Part shown: piece by piece, positions 28,998 to 38,083 of the stretch | Layout: every line of letters begins with the position of its first letter | How positions within the stretch are numbered: position 1 is the stretch's first letter | Assembly: GCF_003048575.1 (NCBI RefSeq) | Contig: NZ_PIRZ01000004.1 | Location: 62,001-126,000, forward strand | Source of the DNA: Campylobacter concisus | GTDB lineage: Bacteria > Campylobacterota > Campylobacteria > Campylobacterales > Campylobacteraceae | DNA: 64,000 nt | Reading direction: 5' to 3' | Notes under the pieces: generated by a model | What the model was told of the DNA's origin: nothing | Database searches by the model: none | What the model saw: the letters and a program-made list of their open reading frames with translations, nothing else | Program-made: the position numbers and the translations under genes

Positions 28998-30400
28998 TAT
29001 CCAAGTATCATTGCACCTACGATACCACCGATGATAAGTGGGATATTGAAAAATACAAATGTAGGCACGCAAGTATCATATATGTGATTGTGTTCGCCAT
29101 CAGCATTTAGACCGCTTGTCGGCCCAAGTGTGCTATCGCTTGCTGGGCTTCCAGCATCTCCTAGAGCTGCAGCTATGCCAACTAACAAGATGATGGCTGG
29201 TACGCCAAAACCAAGGCTAACGCATAGTGGCACATAGATAGAAGCTAAGATAGGGATCGTACCAAAGCTAGTGCCTATGCCCATCGTAACGAGAAGTCCG
29301 ATAAGAAGCATCAAAAATGCTCCGCCTATCTTGCCGCCAGATACCAAGCTAGCGTATTTTACAAGCTCATCGATACCGCCACTCTCTCTTAAGATAGTGC
29401 CATAACCTGCAGCAACTAGCATGATAAATGCGATAAATCCCATCATAGCAAGGCCGTTATCCATGATCTTATCTACTTTTTTGTATTCGATACCGCCAAA
29501 AACGACCATAACCAAAAGTCCAAGTAGTGCGCCAAGAGGTAGCAGCTCAGTATAAATTTGCACACCAAAAGCCACAACTGCACCAGCTAAAACCGCCCAC
29601 TCTTTTTTAGTCATCTCAAGGCTTTTTGCGCGCTCGATCTCATCAAGCTCTTCTTTTTCAAATTTTGAAGTTTTATAAGCTCTTTTTTTACCATAAAAAA
29701 GTATGGCAAGGATAAGTCCAATAAGCATCGAAGCACCACCTATCCACATAACAGAAGAGATATCAGAAATAGATGTAGTTATGCCGTTATTTGCTAGCTC
29801 TTTTTTTAAGATATTGTGAAAAAGCAGACCAAAGCCAACGCTAAGGCTTACATAAGGTGCTTGAAGACCAAATGTCAAAGCACAAGCCACCGCGCGTCTA
29901 TCTATTCCCATTTTGTTCATAATAGCAAGAAGTGGCGGGATCAAAATAGGTATAAAAGCTATGTGAACTGGGATTAAATTTTGAGATAAGCACGCTATAA
30001 ATGCGATAGTTAGTATAAAAATCACTTTATTTGAGCTAAGGAATTTACTCAAAGCATTTATCAAGATAGCAGTTAAATTTGTATTTGCGATGGCGGCTGC
30101 TAAAGCACCAAGTAAAATATAACTAAGCGATGTTTCAAGATTGCCTTGCATACCGCTTATGAGGCTTTGTGTAGTCTCTTTTAGGGCTGTAAATAGGCTA
30201 TCGATTCCACCTGCAATGCCACTTTCAAATCCACTAAATCCATGCTTATACATTACTCCCGCAACAAGAGCAGAGATAAGGATAGAAAGCAAGATGTTAA
30301 AACGCAATAGACAAAGTATCGTCATTACCAAAATGCTAAAAACAACAGGGTTAAATATAAGCATGAGCGTCCTTTTTGTGAGTGTTGAGAGATTATACAA
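28997..30400 (-). CDS. Na+/H+ antiporter-family membrane protein (NhaC-like)
   Basis: 467 residues with about 11-12 membrane segments; a cytoplasmic charged loop lies at about residues 235-255 (KKRAYKTSKFEKEELDEIER). The C-terminal GDAGSPASDSTLGPTSGLNADGEHNHIYDTCVP is typical of the NhaC-like antiporter superfamily (quoted in part: SDSTLGPTSGLNADGEHNH). Members exchange Na+ for protons, but close relatives in other bacteria transport amino acids, so the substrate is uncertain. It has its own terminator and is transcribed away from pyrE. Confidence 0.8.
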   Translation of the reverse strand: MYNLSTLTKRTLMLIFNPVVFSILVMTILCLLRFNILLSILISALVAGVMYKHGFSGFESGIAGGIDSLFTALKETTQSLISGMQGNLETSLSYILLGALAAAIANTNLTAILINALSKFLSSNKVIFILTIAFIACLSQNLIPVHIAFIPILIPPLLAIMNKMGIDRRAVACALTFGLQAPYVSLSVGFGLLFHNILKKELANNGITTSISDISSVMWIGGASMLIGLILAILFYGKKRAYKTSKFEKEELDEIERAKSLEMTKKEWAVLAGAVVAFGVQIYTELLPLGALLGLLVMVVFGGIEYKKVDKIMDNGLAMMGFIAFIMLVAAGYGTILRESGGIDELVKYASLVSGGKIGGAFLMLLIGLLVTMGIGTSFGTIPILASIYVPLCVSLGFGVPAIILLVGIAAALGDAGSPASDSTLGPTSGLNADGEHNHIYDTCVPTFVFFNIPLIIGGIVGAMILG

Positions 30401-30483
30401 ATGTGTGGCTTATTAAATTTTAAAAAGAGTGGCTTAAGTGGGCTTGTGTTAAGATTTTGAGTAAATTTTAAAAGGAAAAAACG

Positions 30484-31092
30484 ATGGATTTAGAGAAAAT
30501 TTATAAAGAGGCTGGGGCATATTTAGAGGGACATTTTTTACTAAGCAGTGGCAATCACTCGCAGTTTTATCTACAAAGTGCAAAGGTGCTTGAAGATCCA
30601 GCTTTGGCTGGAAAGCTAGCTGACGAGCTTGCCTGTGTGATAGAGAAATTTGGTATTAAATTTGATAGTGTTTGCTCGCCTGCGCTTGGAGGAATTTTAG
30701 CTGGTTATGAGCTCGCACGTGCGGCAAAGAAACGATTTATCTTTACAGAGCGAGTCGAAAAGGTAATGAGTCTTAGACGTGGTTTTGAGGTGAAAAAGGG
30801 TGAGAAATTTATCGTTTGTGAGGATATCATCACGACCGGCGGCTCAGCACTTGAAGCAGCGCACGTGATAGAGAGCCTTGGCGGCGAGGTAGTTGGCTTT
30901 GCAGCGCTTGCAAACCGTGGCTTTTGTAAGGTTACAAATTTAGACAATGAAGCTAAGCCAAATGCTAAACTACCAAGCGATAAGCCATTTTTTGCTTTAG
31001 GAAATTTTGAGTTTGAAATTTATGAGCCTGAGCATTGCCCACTTTGTAAAAATGGAAGCAAAGCGATCAAACCTGGAAGCAGAGGCAACTAA
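30484..31092 (+). CDS. pyrE: Orotate phosphoribosyltransferase
   Basis: 202 residues. The PRPP loop [16 protein letters not shown] (about residues 116-131) and the upstream [19 protein letters not shown] are diagnostic. It makes OMP from orotate in UMP synthesis. The C-terminal region includes [12 protein letters not shown], a Cys pair also seen in other Campylobacter PyrE proteins of this longer type. AAAGGAAAAA ribosome site; a hairpin terminator follows. Confidence 0.95.
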   Translation: MDLEKIYKEAGAYLEGHFLLSSGNHSQFYLQSAKVLEDPALAGKLADELACVIEKFGIKFDSVCSPALGGILAGYELARAAKKRFIFTERVEKVMSLRRGFEVKKGEKFIVCEDIITTGGSALEAAHVIESLGGEVVGFAALANRGFCKVTNLDNEAKPNAKLPSDKPFFALGNFEFEIYEPEHCPLCKNGSKAIKPGSRGN

Positions 31093-31109
31093 AATTTATA
31101 CTATAAATA

Positions 31110-31144
31110 TAGCTATCTTTCTTTTTTAAATTGATCGATAGCTA
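31110..31144 (+). terminator. Terminator of pyrE
   Basis: TAGCTATC (31110-31117) and GATAGCTA (31137-31144) form an 8-bp stem with a 19-base T-rich loop, followed by AAAATTTTT, 18 bases after the pyrE stop. Confidence 0.55.
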
Positions 31145-31336
31145 AAATTTTTAGAAAAATCCAAAAATAGTACTTATAGAAAAATTTTAATCAAGACTTC
31201 AAATCATTTCAACAAAAATTTATAGTTTAATTTTTAAAAGTAATCTGTCTTTTATATTGGTATGAATTATTTTTTAGATAATCTTATTTTTTAAGCTACC
31301 AAGTGATAATATCTGCTCAAAAAGCGAGATGAAGCT

Positions 31337-32026
31337 ATGCAAGAATATGATATTTTAGACGTTTTATCAAATAAAAAGGTCCTTTGCCTTGAGGATGAAG
31401 AGGCGATTTTAAAAAACATTTGTACTTCGTTGGAGCTCTTTTTTGGAGAGGTAACAGGTGTGCAAGACGGCTGTGAAGCACTTGAGCTAGCTCTGAGTGA
31501 TGCTTACGATGTTTTGGTACTTGATATAAGCGTGCCAAATATCGATGGCCTAGAGATCGCCAAAAAAGTAAGAGCGATCAATCAAAAAATTCCCATTGTG
31601 ATTTTATCAAGCCACGTCGAGCAAGAGTATTTGTGGAGAGCAGTTGAGTTAAAGATCACAAGATATCTTGCAAAGCCATATGATAAAAAGTCATTTATAA
31701 AAGCCCTAGAAGACGTTGCTTTAGAGCTTGTTGGACGCAAGCCGACTCTTAGGCTAAATGATGAATTAGAATACGATTTTGGTAAAAAAGTACTTTATAT
31801 AAATGGTGAAATTTCTCATCTAAGTAAGAGCGAAAGTAGGCTTTTAGAGTATTTTTTAAACAACAAAAATCAAACTATAACTTATGAACAAATTTTTGAT
31901 TACATTTGGGAGTATGAGCAGCCAAGCAAAGAGGCGATAAAGACGATCGTAAAAGAGCTTAGAAGGAAGCTTGGCAAAGATGTGATTAAAAATTTATATG
32001 GTGTAGGTTATCTTTGTGAAATATAA
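31337..32026 (+). CDS. mccR: Response regulator of the mcc locus (OmpR/PhoB family)
   Basis: 229 residues. Receiver domain: acidic pocket LEDEE near residue 19, phospho-acceptor Asp63 in VLVLDISVPN, and Lys in LAKPYD near residue 115. The C-terminal winged helix (about residues 140-229) ends KTIVKELRRKLGKDVIKNLYGVGY, typical of OmpR-type DNA binding. It overlaps the sensor kinase by 11 bases. In Wolinella succinogenes the equivalent pair MccR/MccS controls the mcc genes in response to sulfite; the same job here is inferred from position. Confidence 0.88.
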   Translation: MQEYDILDVLSNKKVLCLEDEEAILKNICTSLELFFGEVTGVQDGCEALELALSDAYDVLVLDISVPNIDGLEIAKKVRAINQKIPIVILSSHVEQEYLWRAVELKITRYLAKPYDKKSFIKALEDVALELVGRKPTLRLNDELEYDFGKKVLYINGEISHLSKSESRLLEYFLNNKNQTITYEQIFDYIWEYEQPSKEAIKTIVKELRRKLGKDVIKNLYGVGYLCEI

Positions 32027-33443
32027 ATTTCAGCTAATCGTTAGTGTTTTTATCTTTGTTTATCTCTTAATATCCGCACTTGTTTTAAATTTTTATAATA
32101 ATCTTGCAATGAAAGATGCCAAAAAAGAGGCGTATTATGTGCTTGAGAGTATAAATTCTGTAAGAGAGTACATTGCAGGCGTTCAGCGTCCGCTAATAGA
32201 GCAGCTAAAGCATGATGGCATTATAAAAGAGGATTTTTTTGACGAGAGATTGCTTTCATCTTCATATATAAGCCGTGAAATTTATAATATCCAAAAGAAA
32301 AAATACAATCTTGACTTTGACTACAAACTAGTAGCCATGGCACCTTTAAATAAAGCTCATGAGCCAAATGAATTTGAAGCGCAGGTGTTAAGAGGCTTTA
32401 AAGAGAATAAATTTAGTGAGTTTTCAAAGATTATAAAAGATGAAAATGGCTCACAATTTTTTGTAGGACTTCCTATAAAAAGTCAAAATACATCTTGCTT
32501 AGCCTGTCACAATAGCGAAAGTGCTCCAAAACAGATGTTGGATCGTTATGAAATTTCAAATGGAAAAATTTCTGAAGCAAGTGAGATGATGGCAATGCTA
32601 TCTTTTAAAATCCCACTACGTGCCATTTTCTCTTACCATCTAAAAGAGGTTATCATCATAATGAGTGCGATAGCCTTTGTATTTGGGATATTTTTGCTAC
32701 TTGTTTATAAGATGCATAGGCGTGGCGAAGAGAGTAAAAGGCAGACTGAGCAGCTAATGATACATCAAAGCCGCCTAGCCTCAATGGGCGAGATGATAGG
32801 CAATATCTCGCATCAGTGGAAGCAGCCTTTAGCTCAAATCAGCTCAGCTTTAATAAATTTAGAACTCTATCAGGAGCGAAAAAAGCTCGATGAAGCAAAA
32901 ATTTATGAGTTTATAGAAGAGACTAGCAAGCAGATAAATTTCATGTCTGAAACGGTTGATGATTTTAAAAACTTTTTTAAGCCAAATACTTTAAAAAGGG
33001 AGTTTAGCGTAGAGGAAGTGATAAATCAGACTATAAAAATTCTAAACGCCTCACTTAAGAAATATCAAATAGAAATAGAGATCGATATAAGAGAAAATTT
33101 TACGATTTTTGCAAATTTTAATGAAATAATCCAAATTTTAATAAATATTATAAATAACGCAAAAGATGCATTTAAACAAAGCTATGTAAAGCCAAGAGTA
33201 ATAAAAATTTATACTTTTGTAAAAGATAATCGTAAAAATTTATGCGTGCAAAATAATGCGGGAGCGATAAAGACTTCGTTTTTAAAGGTTATCTTTGAGC
33301 CACACTTTAGCACAAAAGAGTCTGGCAGTGGGCTTGGCCTATATATGAGCCGGCTAATCGCTAACAAAAATAACGCGCTAATCTTTGCTAGAAATGTAGA
33401 TGAAAATAGTATTACATTTACAATTAGTTTCGAAAATTTATAA
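32016..33443 (+). CDS. mccS: Sensor histidine kinase with a periplasmic haem-c motif
   Basis: 475 residues, GTG start inside the regulator gene. Membrane segments at about 7-29 and 211-231 enclose a periplasmic sensor of the DUF3365/Tll0287-like type, which contains CLACH at residues 161-165, a haem c attachment motif. The dimerisation helix has the phospho-acceptor His266 (ISHQWKQPL), and the ATPase domain has NIINNAKDAF and SGSGLGLYMSRLI. The haem could sense redox state or bind sulfite directly; that is inference. Coupled to the regulator by overlap and followed by mccA after 96 bases. Confidence 0.88.
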   Translation: MKYKFQLIVSVFIFVYLLISALVLNFYNNLAMKDAKKEAYYVLESINSVREYIAGVQRPLIEQLKHDGIIKEDFFDERLLSSSYISREIYNIQKKKYNLDFDYKLVAMAPLNKAHEPNEFEAQVLRGFKENKFSEFSKIIKDENGSQFFVGLPIKSQNTSCLACHNSESAPKQMLDRYEISNGKISEASEMMAMLSFKIPLRAIFSYHLKEVIIIMSAIAFVFGIFLLLVYKMHRRGEESKRQTEQLMIHQSRLASMGEMIGNISHQWKQPLAQISSALINLELYQERKKLDEAKIYEFIEETSKQINFMSETVDDFKNFFKPNTLKREFSVEEVINQTIKILNASLKKYQIEIEIDIRENFTIFANFNEIIQILINIINNAKDAFKQSYVKPRVIKIYTFVKDNRKNLCVQNNAGAIKTSFLKVIFEPHFSTKESGSGLGLYMSRLIANKNNALIFARNVDENSITFTISFENL

Positions 33444-33457
33444 TTTATTAAAATTCC

Positions 33458-33474
33458 CCCTTTTCTACCCTTTT
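33458..33474 (+). promoter_or_regulatory. Candidate regulator-binding direct repeat upstream of mccA
   Basis: CCCTTTT occurs at 33458-33464 and again at 33468-33474, 10 bases apart, which suits an OmpR-family dimer on one face of the helix. It lies about 70 bases before the mccA start, a plausible activator position. Binding by the adjacent regulator is inferred. Confidence 0.35.
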
Positions 33475-33539
33475 TTGGTGTTAGTATTATCAGTATGAAA
33501 TCATTTTGATTTTAGGATAAAAAATTTAAAGGAGGGCAC

Positions 33540-35606
33540 ATGAGAAATCTACAAAAAGCCTTAGCTGGTTTGCTCATGGGTGTTAGCATCTTCGCTTCAC
33601 AAGCCTGTTGCGAAGAGCATAATATGCAGATGTCCGATAAAGCACGTGATGTTATCGCAAATCCTAAAGGCACACTGCAAAGTAGAGGTGTTATCTCCTT
33701 GCAAGACTACGTTGTAGAAGAGCAAGAGATGTATAACTGGTTATTTAAAAACCACCCTATTTTTACAAAATATGGTGGTAAAACCGTCGGTAAAATGGTT
33801 GTTCACGACCGTGGCTTAGAGTGGCTTGCCGAGGGACATGGCTTTGATATGTCAAAGCTTAGTAAAAGAGATGGCGGTAAGGGCTATAGCTCTATGATGT
33901 ATAGAATTCCAGCCACTTCATCGCTTCAGTTTCCTAACAAATTTGTAGGACCAGAAAAGTGCGGTGAGTGTCACCCAGCTCAGTATGAAGTGTGGAGCAG
34001 ATCTCGCCACGCAACTACTATGCGTTTCCCTGGCGAGCACCCAGAGGTTAATAACAACCTAACTGAGCCAGTATTTGACAAAGATACCGCTTCTATCCTT
34101 CCAAAAGGTATCACTCCAGATGTTATCTACGCAACTGTTGGTCACTTAAGAACCAAAATGGGCTATGTTGATGCATGGCTACTTCGTGGTACTTACTACG
34201 TTGAGGGCGGTTTGCTAAGAGATGGTACAGGTCAGATCGTAGCTGGTGGTAACCAATGGCAAAGAACATGGGCGTTAAATTTAGACGACGCTACTGTTAA
34301 AAAGATAAAAGAGCTTGTCCCAGAATTTCCTGGCACTCTTGAAGAGTACGGCGATAATGGCGGATATGTTAGAGGTCTAGCTTCATATGCCGCAAAACAT
34401 AAAAAGTCGATGTTTTTCCAAGCAAACTCATCATATTGTGAAGTTTGTCACCCAGTTAAATTCGACTTTAAATCAAAAGCAGAATTTTACGCAGCACTTG
34501 GTAATGCTAAAGAGCTTCAAAAACACACTATCTCAAAAGGCGTAAGCTGTGAGGAGTGCCACGGAGCTGGCGGTCACCTTGATGGGGCTACAAATTTTAG
34601 AACATCAAACTGCGAACGCTGCCACCAAAGATTTAACTTTAGCCCAGATCTAGCTCGTGCTAATCCGCTTAATAACGGTAAGCTTGATCTCTCACTTAGC
34701 TCTAAATTTAAATCAATGGGACCAGGATGTGGTTCTGAAGGTTCACAATCATACTTTACAGCTCACTATGACAAAGGTATGAGATGTGTTACTTGCCACG
34801 ATCCACACGACAATACAGGTCCAGTTGTAGGTGATAAGAGTGTAACAGGTATGAACTATAACTCAGAACAAGGTTATCTAAGCTCATTCTATACTAAACC
34901 AAAGATTAGAAAAGAGTGTAAAGATTGCCACGAAACTCAAGCATATATCGCATCTAAAGCAGATACTCACAAAGACAACACTTGTGCATCTTGCCACATG
35001 CCATTTATGATGAGTTGTGAGAATTTCTACGCTGTTCAGTTCCAAGACAACGCTGGCTTTGATACTCAAAGAAGATCTCACATCTGGAAGATCATGGTTG
35101 ATCCAAAAGAGAAATCTCTAGTACCAGGCGATGCTGCTAAAGGTCCAAGAGATGCTAAAGATTGGCACTTTGAGAGAGATAAAAATGGCCATAACTACGT
35201 TGACTTGATGTGGGCGTGCGCTAGAACATCTTGGGCTGATAAAGATATGAAAGATACCAAAGGCTGCCACAGCCCAGTACTATCTGAGCTAAAACCAACA
35301 CTTCACTTCAAAAACCAAAAACAAGTTTATGATGAAGTTATGGGATGGCAAACTCCAGTTAAGAATGAATTCTCTGAAGTTAAGATTGGTATTGAAGGAC
35401 TTTACTCACTACTTGAGACTAAAAAACTTGATGCAAGTGATAAAGTAAGAGTTTATGAGCTTATCCAAAATGCTCAAGAGATCATCGATATGGTTGAAAA
35501 AGATGGTTCGTGGGGTATGCACGGATTTAAATTTACTAAACAAAAACTCGATGCATCAAAAGAGTATATAAAAGAAGCTCAAAGAATTTTGAATAAAAAT
35601 TTATAG
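33540..35606 (+). CDS. mccA: Octahaem c-type cytochrome sulfite reductase MccA
   Basis: 688 residues with a Sec signal (cleaved near FASQA). Seven CXXCH sites are at Cys 141, 300, 337, 358, 416, 460 and 482, and an eighth, unusual CX15CH at Cys560...Cys576-His577, the hallmark of MccA. Cys397 (GPGCGSEG) and Cys493 (FMMSCENF) are 96 residues apart, the same spacing as the Cu(I)-binding Cys399/Cys495 of the W. succinogenes haem-copper enzyme. It reduces sulfite to sulfide in the periplasm with six electrons. A strong GGAGGG ribosome site precedes the ATG, and a hairpin after the stop limits read-through to mccB. Confidence 0.95.
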   Translation: MRNLQKALAGLLMGVSIFASQACCEEHNMQMSDKARDVIANPKGTLQSRGVISLQDYVVEEQEMYNWLFKNHPIFTKYGGKTVGKMVVHDRGLEWLAEGHGFDMSKLSKRDGGKGYSSMMYRIPATSSLQFPNKFVGPEKCGECHPAQYEVWSRSRHATTMRFPGEHPEVNNNLTEPVFDKDTASILPKGITPDVIYATVGHLRTKMGYVDAWLLRGTYYVEGGLLRDGTGQIVAGGNQWQRTWALNLDDATVKKIKELVPEFPGTLEEYGDNGGYVRGLASYAAKHKKSMFFQANSSYCEVCHPVKFDFKSKAEFYAALGNAKELQKHTISKGVSCEECHGAGGHLDGATNFRTSNCERCHQRFNFSPDLARANPLNNGKLDLSLSSKFKSMGPGCGSEGSQSYFTAHYDKGMRCVTCHDPHDNTGPVVGDKSVTGMNYNSEQGYLSSFYTKPKIRKECKDCHETQAYIASKADTHKDNTCASCHMPFMMSCENFYAVQFQDNAGFDTQRRSHIWKIMVDPKEKSLVPGDAAKGPRDAKDWHFERDKNGHNYVDLMWACARTSWADKDMKDTKGCHSPVLSELKPTLHFKNQKQVYDEVMGWQTPVKNEFSEVKIGIEGLYSLLETKKLDASDKVRVYELIQNAQEIIDMVEKDGSWGMHGFKFTKQKLDASKEYIKEAQRILNKNL

Positions 35607-35611
35607 CATTT

Positions 35612-35631
35612 AGGGGCTAGTCTTAGCCCCT
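35612..35631 (+). terminator. Intercistronic hairpin between mccA and mccB
   Basis: AGGGGCTA-GTCT-TAGCCCCT is a perfect 8-bp stem followed by TTTAAT, directly after the mccA stop. Since mccB follows after 20 bases on the same strand, it probably acts as a partial terminator or as mRNA 3'-end protection giving excess MccA. Confidence 0.7.
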
Positions 35632-35650
35632 TTAATCTTAAGGGTTTGAT

Positions 35651-36409
35651 ATGAAAAATAAGGTTTTAAAATTTACGCTACTTCTTAGCTTAAGTGCTTC
35701 TGGCTTGCTTGCAAATGTAGATTCAAATGAGTCTTACGCTATGGGAGCGACAAGTGGTGGATATGTTTTAAAAGGGTTACTTGAACAAAAACAAATAGGC
35801 ATTAGCTACGATGCTGAGGCTGTTATCAAAGGTTTTAGTGATGCACTAAAAGGAGAGCTAAAACTAAGCGATGATGAGATAGCAAAGCTACTAAACAAAA
35901 GAGCTGAAAATTTAGACAAGATAGTAAAAGAAAAAGAAGCCGCCATACTTAAAGAGAATTTAAAGCAAGGTAAGGCTTTTATGGATAAAAATGCAAAAAA
36001 TAAAAATGTAAAAACGACAAAATCAAAATTGCAATATGAAATTTTAAAATCAAGCAAAAAGGGAGCGACTCCAAAACAAGAGAGTATCATCATAGCAAAC
36101 TACAAAGCTAGCTTTATCGATGGTAAGGTCTTTGATGAGACAAAAGAGGCTCCAGCTCATCTTTCTATGCTAAATTTGATCCCAGGTCTTGAAGAGGGCT
36201 TAATGCTCATGAAAGAGGGCGATAAGTTTAAATTTGTTATCCCGCCAGAACTTGCGTACGGCGATAGCGGCATGGAGGGCATACCTGGAGGCGAGACTAT
36301 CGTTTTTGAGATAGAGCTTGTTAAGGTCTTAAAGCCAGGTGAGTTAGCCGAGGCTGCAAAGAAAATTCACGAAAAAGAACTAAATGAGGGCATTAAAAAG
36401 CCTCATTAA
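35651..36409 (+). CDS. mccB: Periplasmic FKBP-type peptidyl-prolyl isomerase MccB
   Basis: 252 residues. Signal peptide MKNKVLKFTLLLSLSASGLLA, then an N-terminal dimerisation region of long Lys/Glu-rich helices (about 25-125), then an FKBP domain (about 140-235) with GLEEGLMLMKEGDKFKFVIP, PELAYGDSGMEGIPGG and TIVFEIELVKV. This is the FkpA/MIP layout. As the gene directly after mccA, it likely helps fold the octahaem protein, which has many prolines near haem sites; in W. succinogenes an isomerase gene occupies the same place. Confidence 0.9.
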   Translation: MKNKVLKFTLLLSLSASGLLANVDSNESYAMGATSGGYVLKGLLEQKQIGISYDAEAVIKGFSDALKGELKLSDDEIAKLLNKRAENLDKIVKEKEAAILKENLKQGKAFMDKNAKNKNVKTTKSKLQYEILKSSKKGATPKQESIIIANYKASFIDGKVFDETKEAPAHLSMLNLIPGLEEGLMLMKEGDKFKFVIPPELAYGDSGMEGIPGGETIVFEIELVKVLKPGELAEAAKKIHEKELNEGIKKPH

Positions 36410-36430
36410 GATATAAAAATGGAGTTAAAA

Positions 36431-37102
36431 ATGCAAAATCAAAAAAACAGAAGAGCCTTTTTAAAAAGCATGGTAGTTGCGGCTGCTGGTGCTGGTGCGG
36501 CAAGTAGTGGTTTTGCTTTTAAGAGTGAAGAAAGTGTAAAAAAACCACACTTTGGTATGATATTTGACCAAAATAAATGTGTTGGCTGTACGGACTGCGA
36601 GATAGCTTGCAGAAAGGTAAATTTAGTCCCAAAAGGACAGATGAGACTTTTTATAGAAGATAAGACTAATCCTAAAAATTTACTCGATAAAAGATTTGTA
36701 AGAGTATCTTGTCAGCAGTGCGTCGATGCGCCTTGTGTAGCTGTTTGTCCGACCAAGGCTTGTCATAAAGACAAAAAAACTGGCATACAAACTACAAATA
36801 TAGATGATTGTATCGCCTGTAAATATTGCATCGTAGCCTGTCCATATGATGTGAGATATATCGATAAGGTTACGCACTCAGCTCAAAGCTGTAACTTTTG
36901 TGTAGATACAAATTTAAAGGACGAAAAAGAGCCAGCTTGTGTAGAAGCTTGTAGATATGAGGCGATCGTCTTTGGTGATCTTAACGATGAAAATTCGCAC
37001 ATCAGTAAGCTACTAGCCGTAAAAGATAGCATAAGGCTAAGAGCAGAGCTTGGCACAAAACCAAGCCTTAGATATATTCCTAAAGTAAAAATGGGGGTGT
37101 AA
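36431..37102 (+). CDS. mccC: Periplasmic four-cluster ferredoxin subunit MccC
   Basis: 223 residues from the ATG at 36431, chosen because GGAG lies 6 bases before it; the ATG at 36419 would add four residues and lacks a ribosome site. NRRAFLKSMVVAAAGA is a twin-arginine signal. Four Cys clusters for [4Fe-4S] centres follow: CVGCTDCEIAC, CQQCVDAPCVAVCP, CIACKYCIVACP and CNFCV...CVEAC. This is the NrfC type. It passes electrons from the membrane quinol dehydrogenase (next gene) to MccA. One base separates it from mccD. Confidence 0.92.
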   Translation: MQNQKNRRAFLKSMVVAAAGAGAASSGFAFKSEESVKKPHFGMIFDQNKCVGCTDCEIACRKVNLVPKGQMRLFIEDKTNPKNLLDKRFVRVSCQQCVDAPCVAVCPTKACHKDKKTGIQTTNIDDCIACKYCIVACPYDVRYIDKVTHSAQSCNFCVDTNLKDEKEPACVEACRYEAIVFGDLNDENSHISKLLAVKDSIRLRAELGTKPSLRYIPKVKMGV

Positions 37103-37103
37103 G

Positions 37104-38069
37104 ATGGATGGTGCATTAAATTTTACTGCAACATTTTCGCATGGAGTAGAGTGGGGCTGGCCGATTGCTGTTTATCTTTTGCTAGCTGGTATGAGTGGTG
37201 GAGCGCTAATTGCTGCTATACTTTTAAAACACTATAAAAAGCAAGAGAGCTTTAGTCCATTTTTTAAGGCTGCTTCGCTTTTAGCATTCGTTAGCATCAT
37301 GCTTGGTATGGTTTGCTTGATAGCTGATCTTGAAAAGCCGCTTTTATTTTGGAAAATTTTGATTAATTATAATTTCACATCAGTTATGTCTATCGGTGTT
37401 GCTGGACTTTGTGTATTTATACCGCTTAGCTTTTTGATGTGCCTTTATGCATTTAATGATGAGATTTCAAATTTCTTAGCCAAAAGCTTAAAATCCTTTA
37501 GCACTCTTTTTGCGCTAATAATGAAAATTTTAATACCGCTTTATCCATTTTTAAGTCGTATTTGTCTTATTTTTGCTGTAATAATTTGTGCTTATACTGG
37601 ATTTTTGATCTCAGTTTTGATTAGATTTCCACTCTTAAACACAGCTGTGCTTCCAGCTTTATTTATAGCTTCAGGACTAAGTGCTGGCATAAGTGGCAGT
37701 AGCTTAGTCGCAGCAGCTTTATTTAAAGAAGATCCACATTCAAGCGACCTTCATTCGCTTCATAGCGTAGAATTTAGCGTTTTGGGAGCTGAAATTTTAC
37801 TCATTTTAATGCTTTTTGTATCGCTTTTACTTGGTTCAAGTTATCAGCAAAATGCAGCTGTTGCTTTTTATAGTGGCGTTTGGGCAAATTTCTTTTGGCT
37901 TGGTGTTGTGCTAGTTGGCTTTATTGTGCCTTTTGTTTTAAATTTTGCATTTGGCAAAAAAGTAGCTAGCCTAAAATTTAGCTTTTATATCAGTTCATTA
38001 GCGGCTGTTATTGGTGTTTTACTGCTTAGGGTGTTTATACTTTATGCGGGACAAACTTATAGCATTTAA
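37104..38069 (+). CDS. mccD: Membrane quinol dehydrogenase subunit MccD (NrfD/PsrC family)
   Basis: 321 residues with 8-9 membrane segments. The start WGWPIAVYLLLAGMSGGALI matches the NrfD/PsrC family, with the quinol-site region in the first segments and LIADLEKP after the second. It oxidises menaquinol and hands electrons to MccC. The gene begins 1 base after mccC, so the pair is translated together. No charged insert or haem ligand pattern suggests a cytochrome b. Confidence 0.9.
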   Translation: MDGALNFTATFSHGVEWGWPIAVYLLLAGMSGGALIAAILLKHYKKQESFSPFFKAASLLAFVSIMLGMVCLIADLEKPLLFWKILINYNFTSVMSIGVAGLCVFIPLSFLMCLYAFNDEISNFLAKSLKSFSTLFALIMKILIPLYPFLSRICLIFAVIICAYTGFLISVLIRFPLLNTAVLPALFIASGLSAGISGSSLVAAALFKEDPHSSDLHSLHSVEFSVLGAEILLILMLFVSLLLGSSYQQNAAVAFYSGVWANFFWLGVVLVGFIVPFVLNFAFGKKVASLKFSFYISSLAAVIGVLLLRVFILYAGQTYSI

Positions 38070-38083
38070 AGCAGAGGCGAGCG

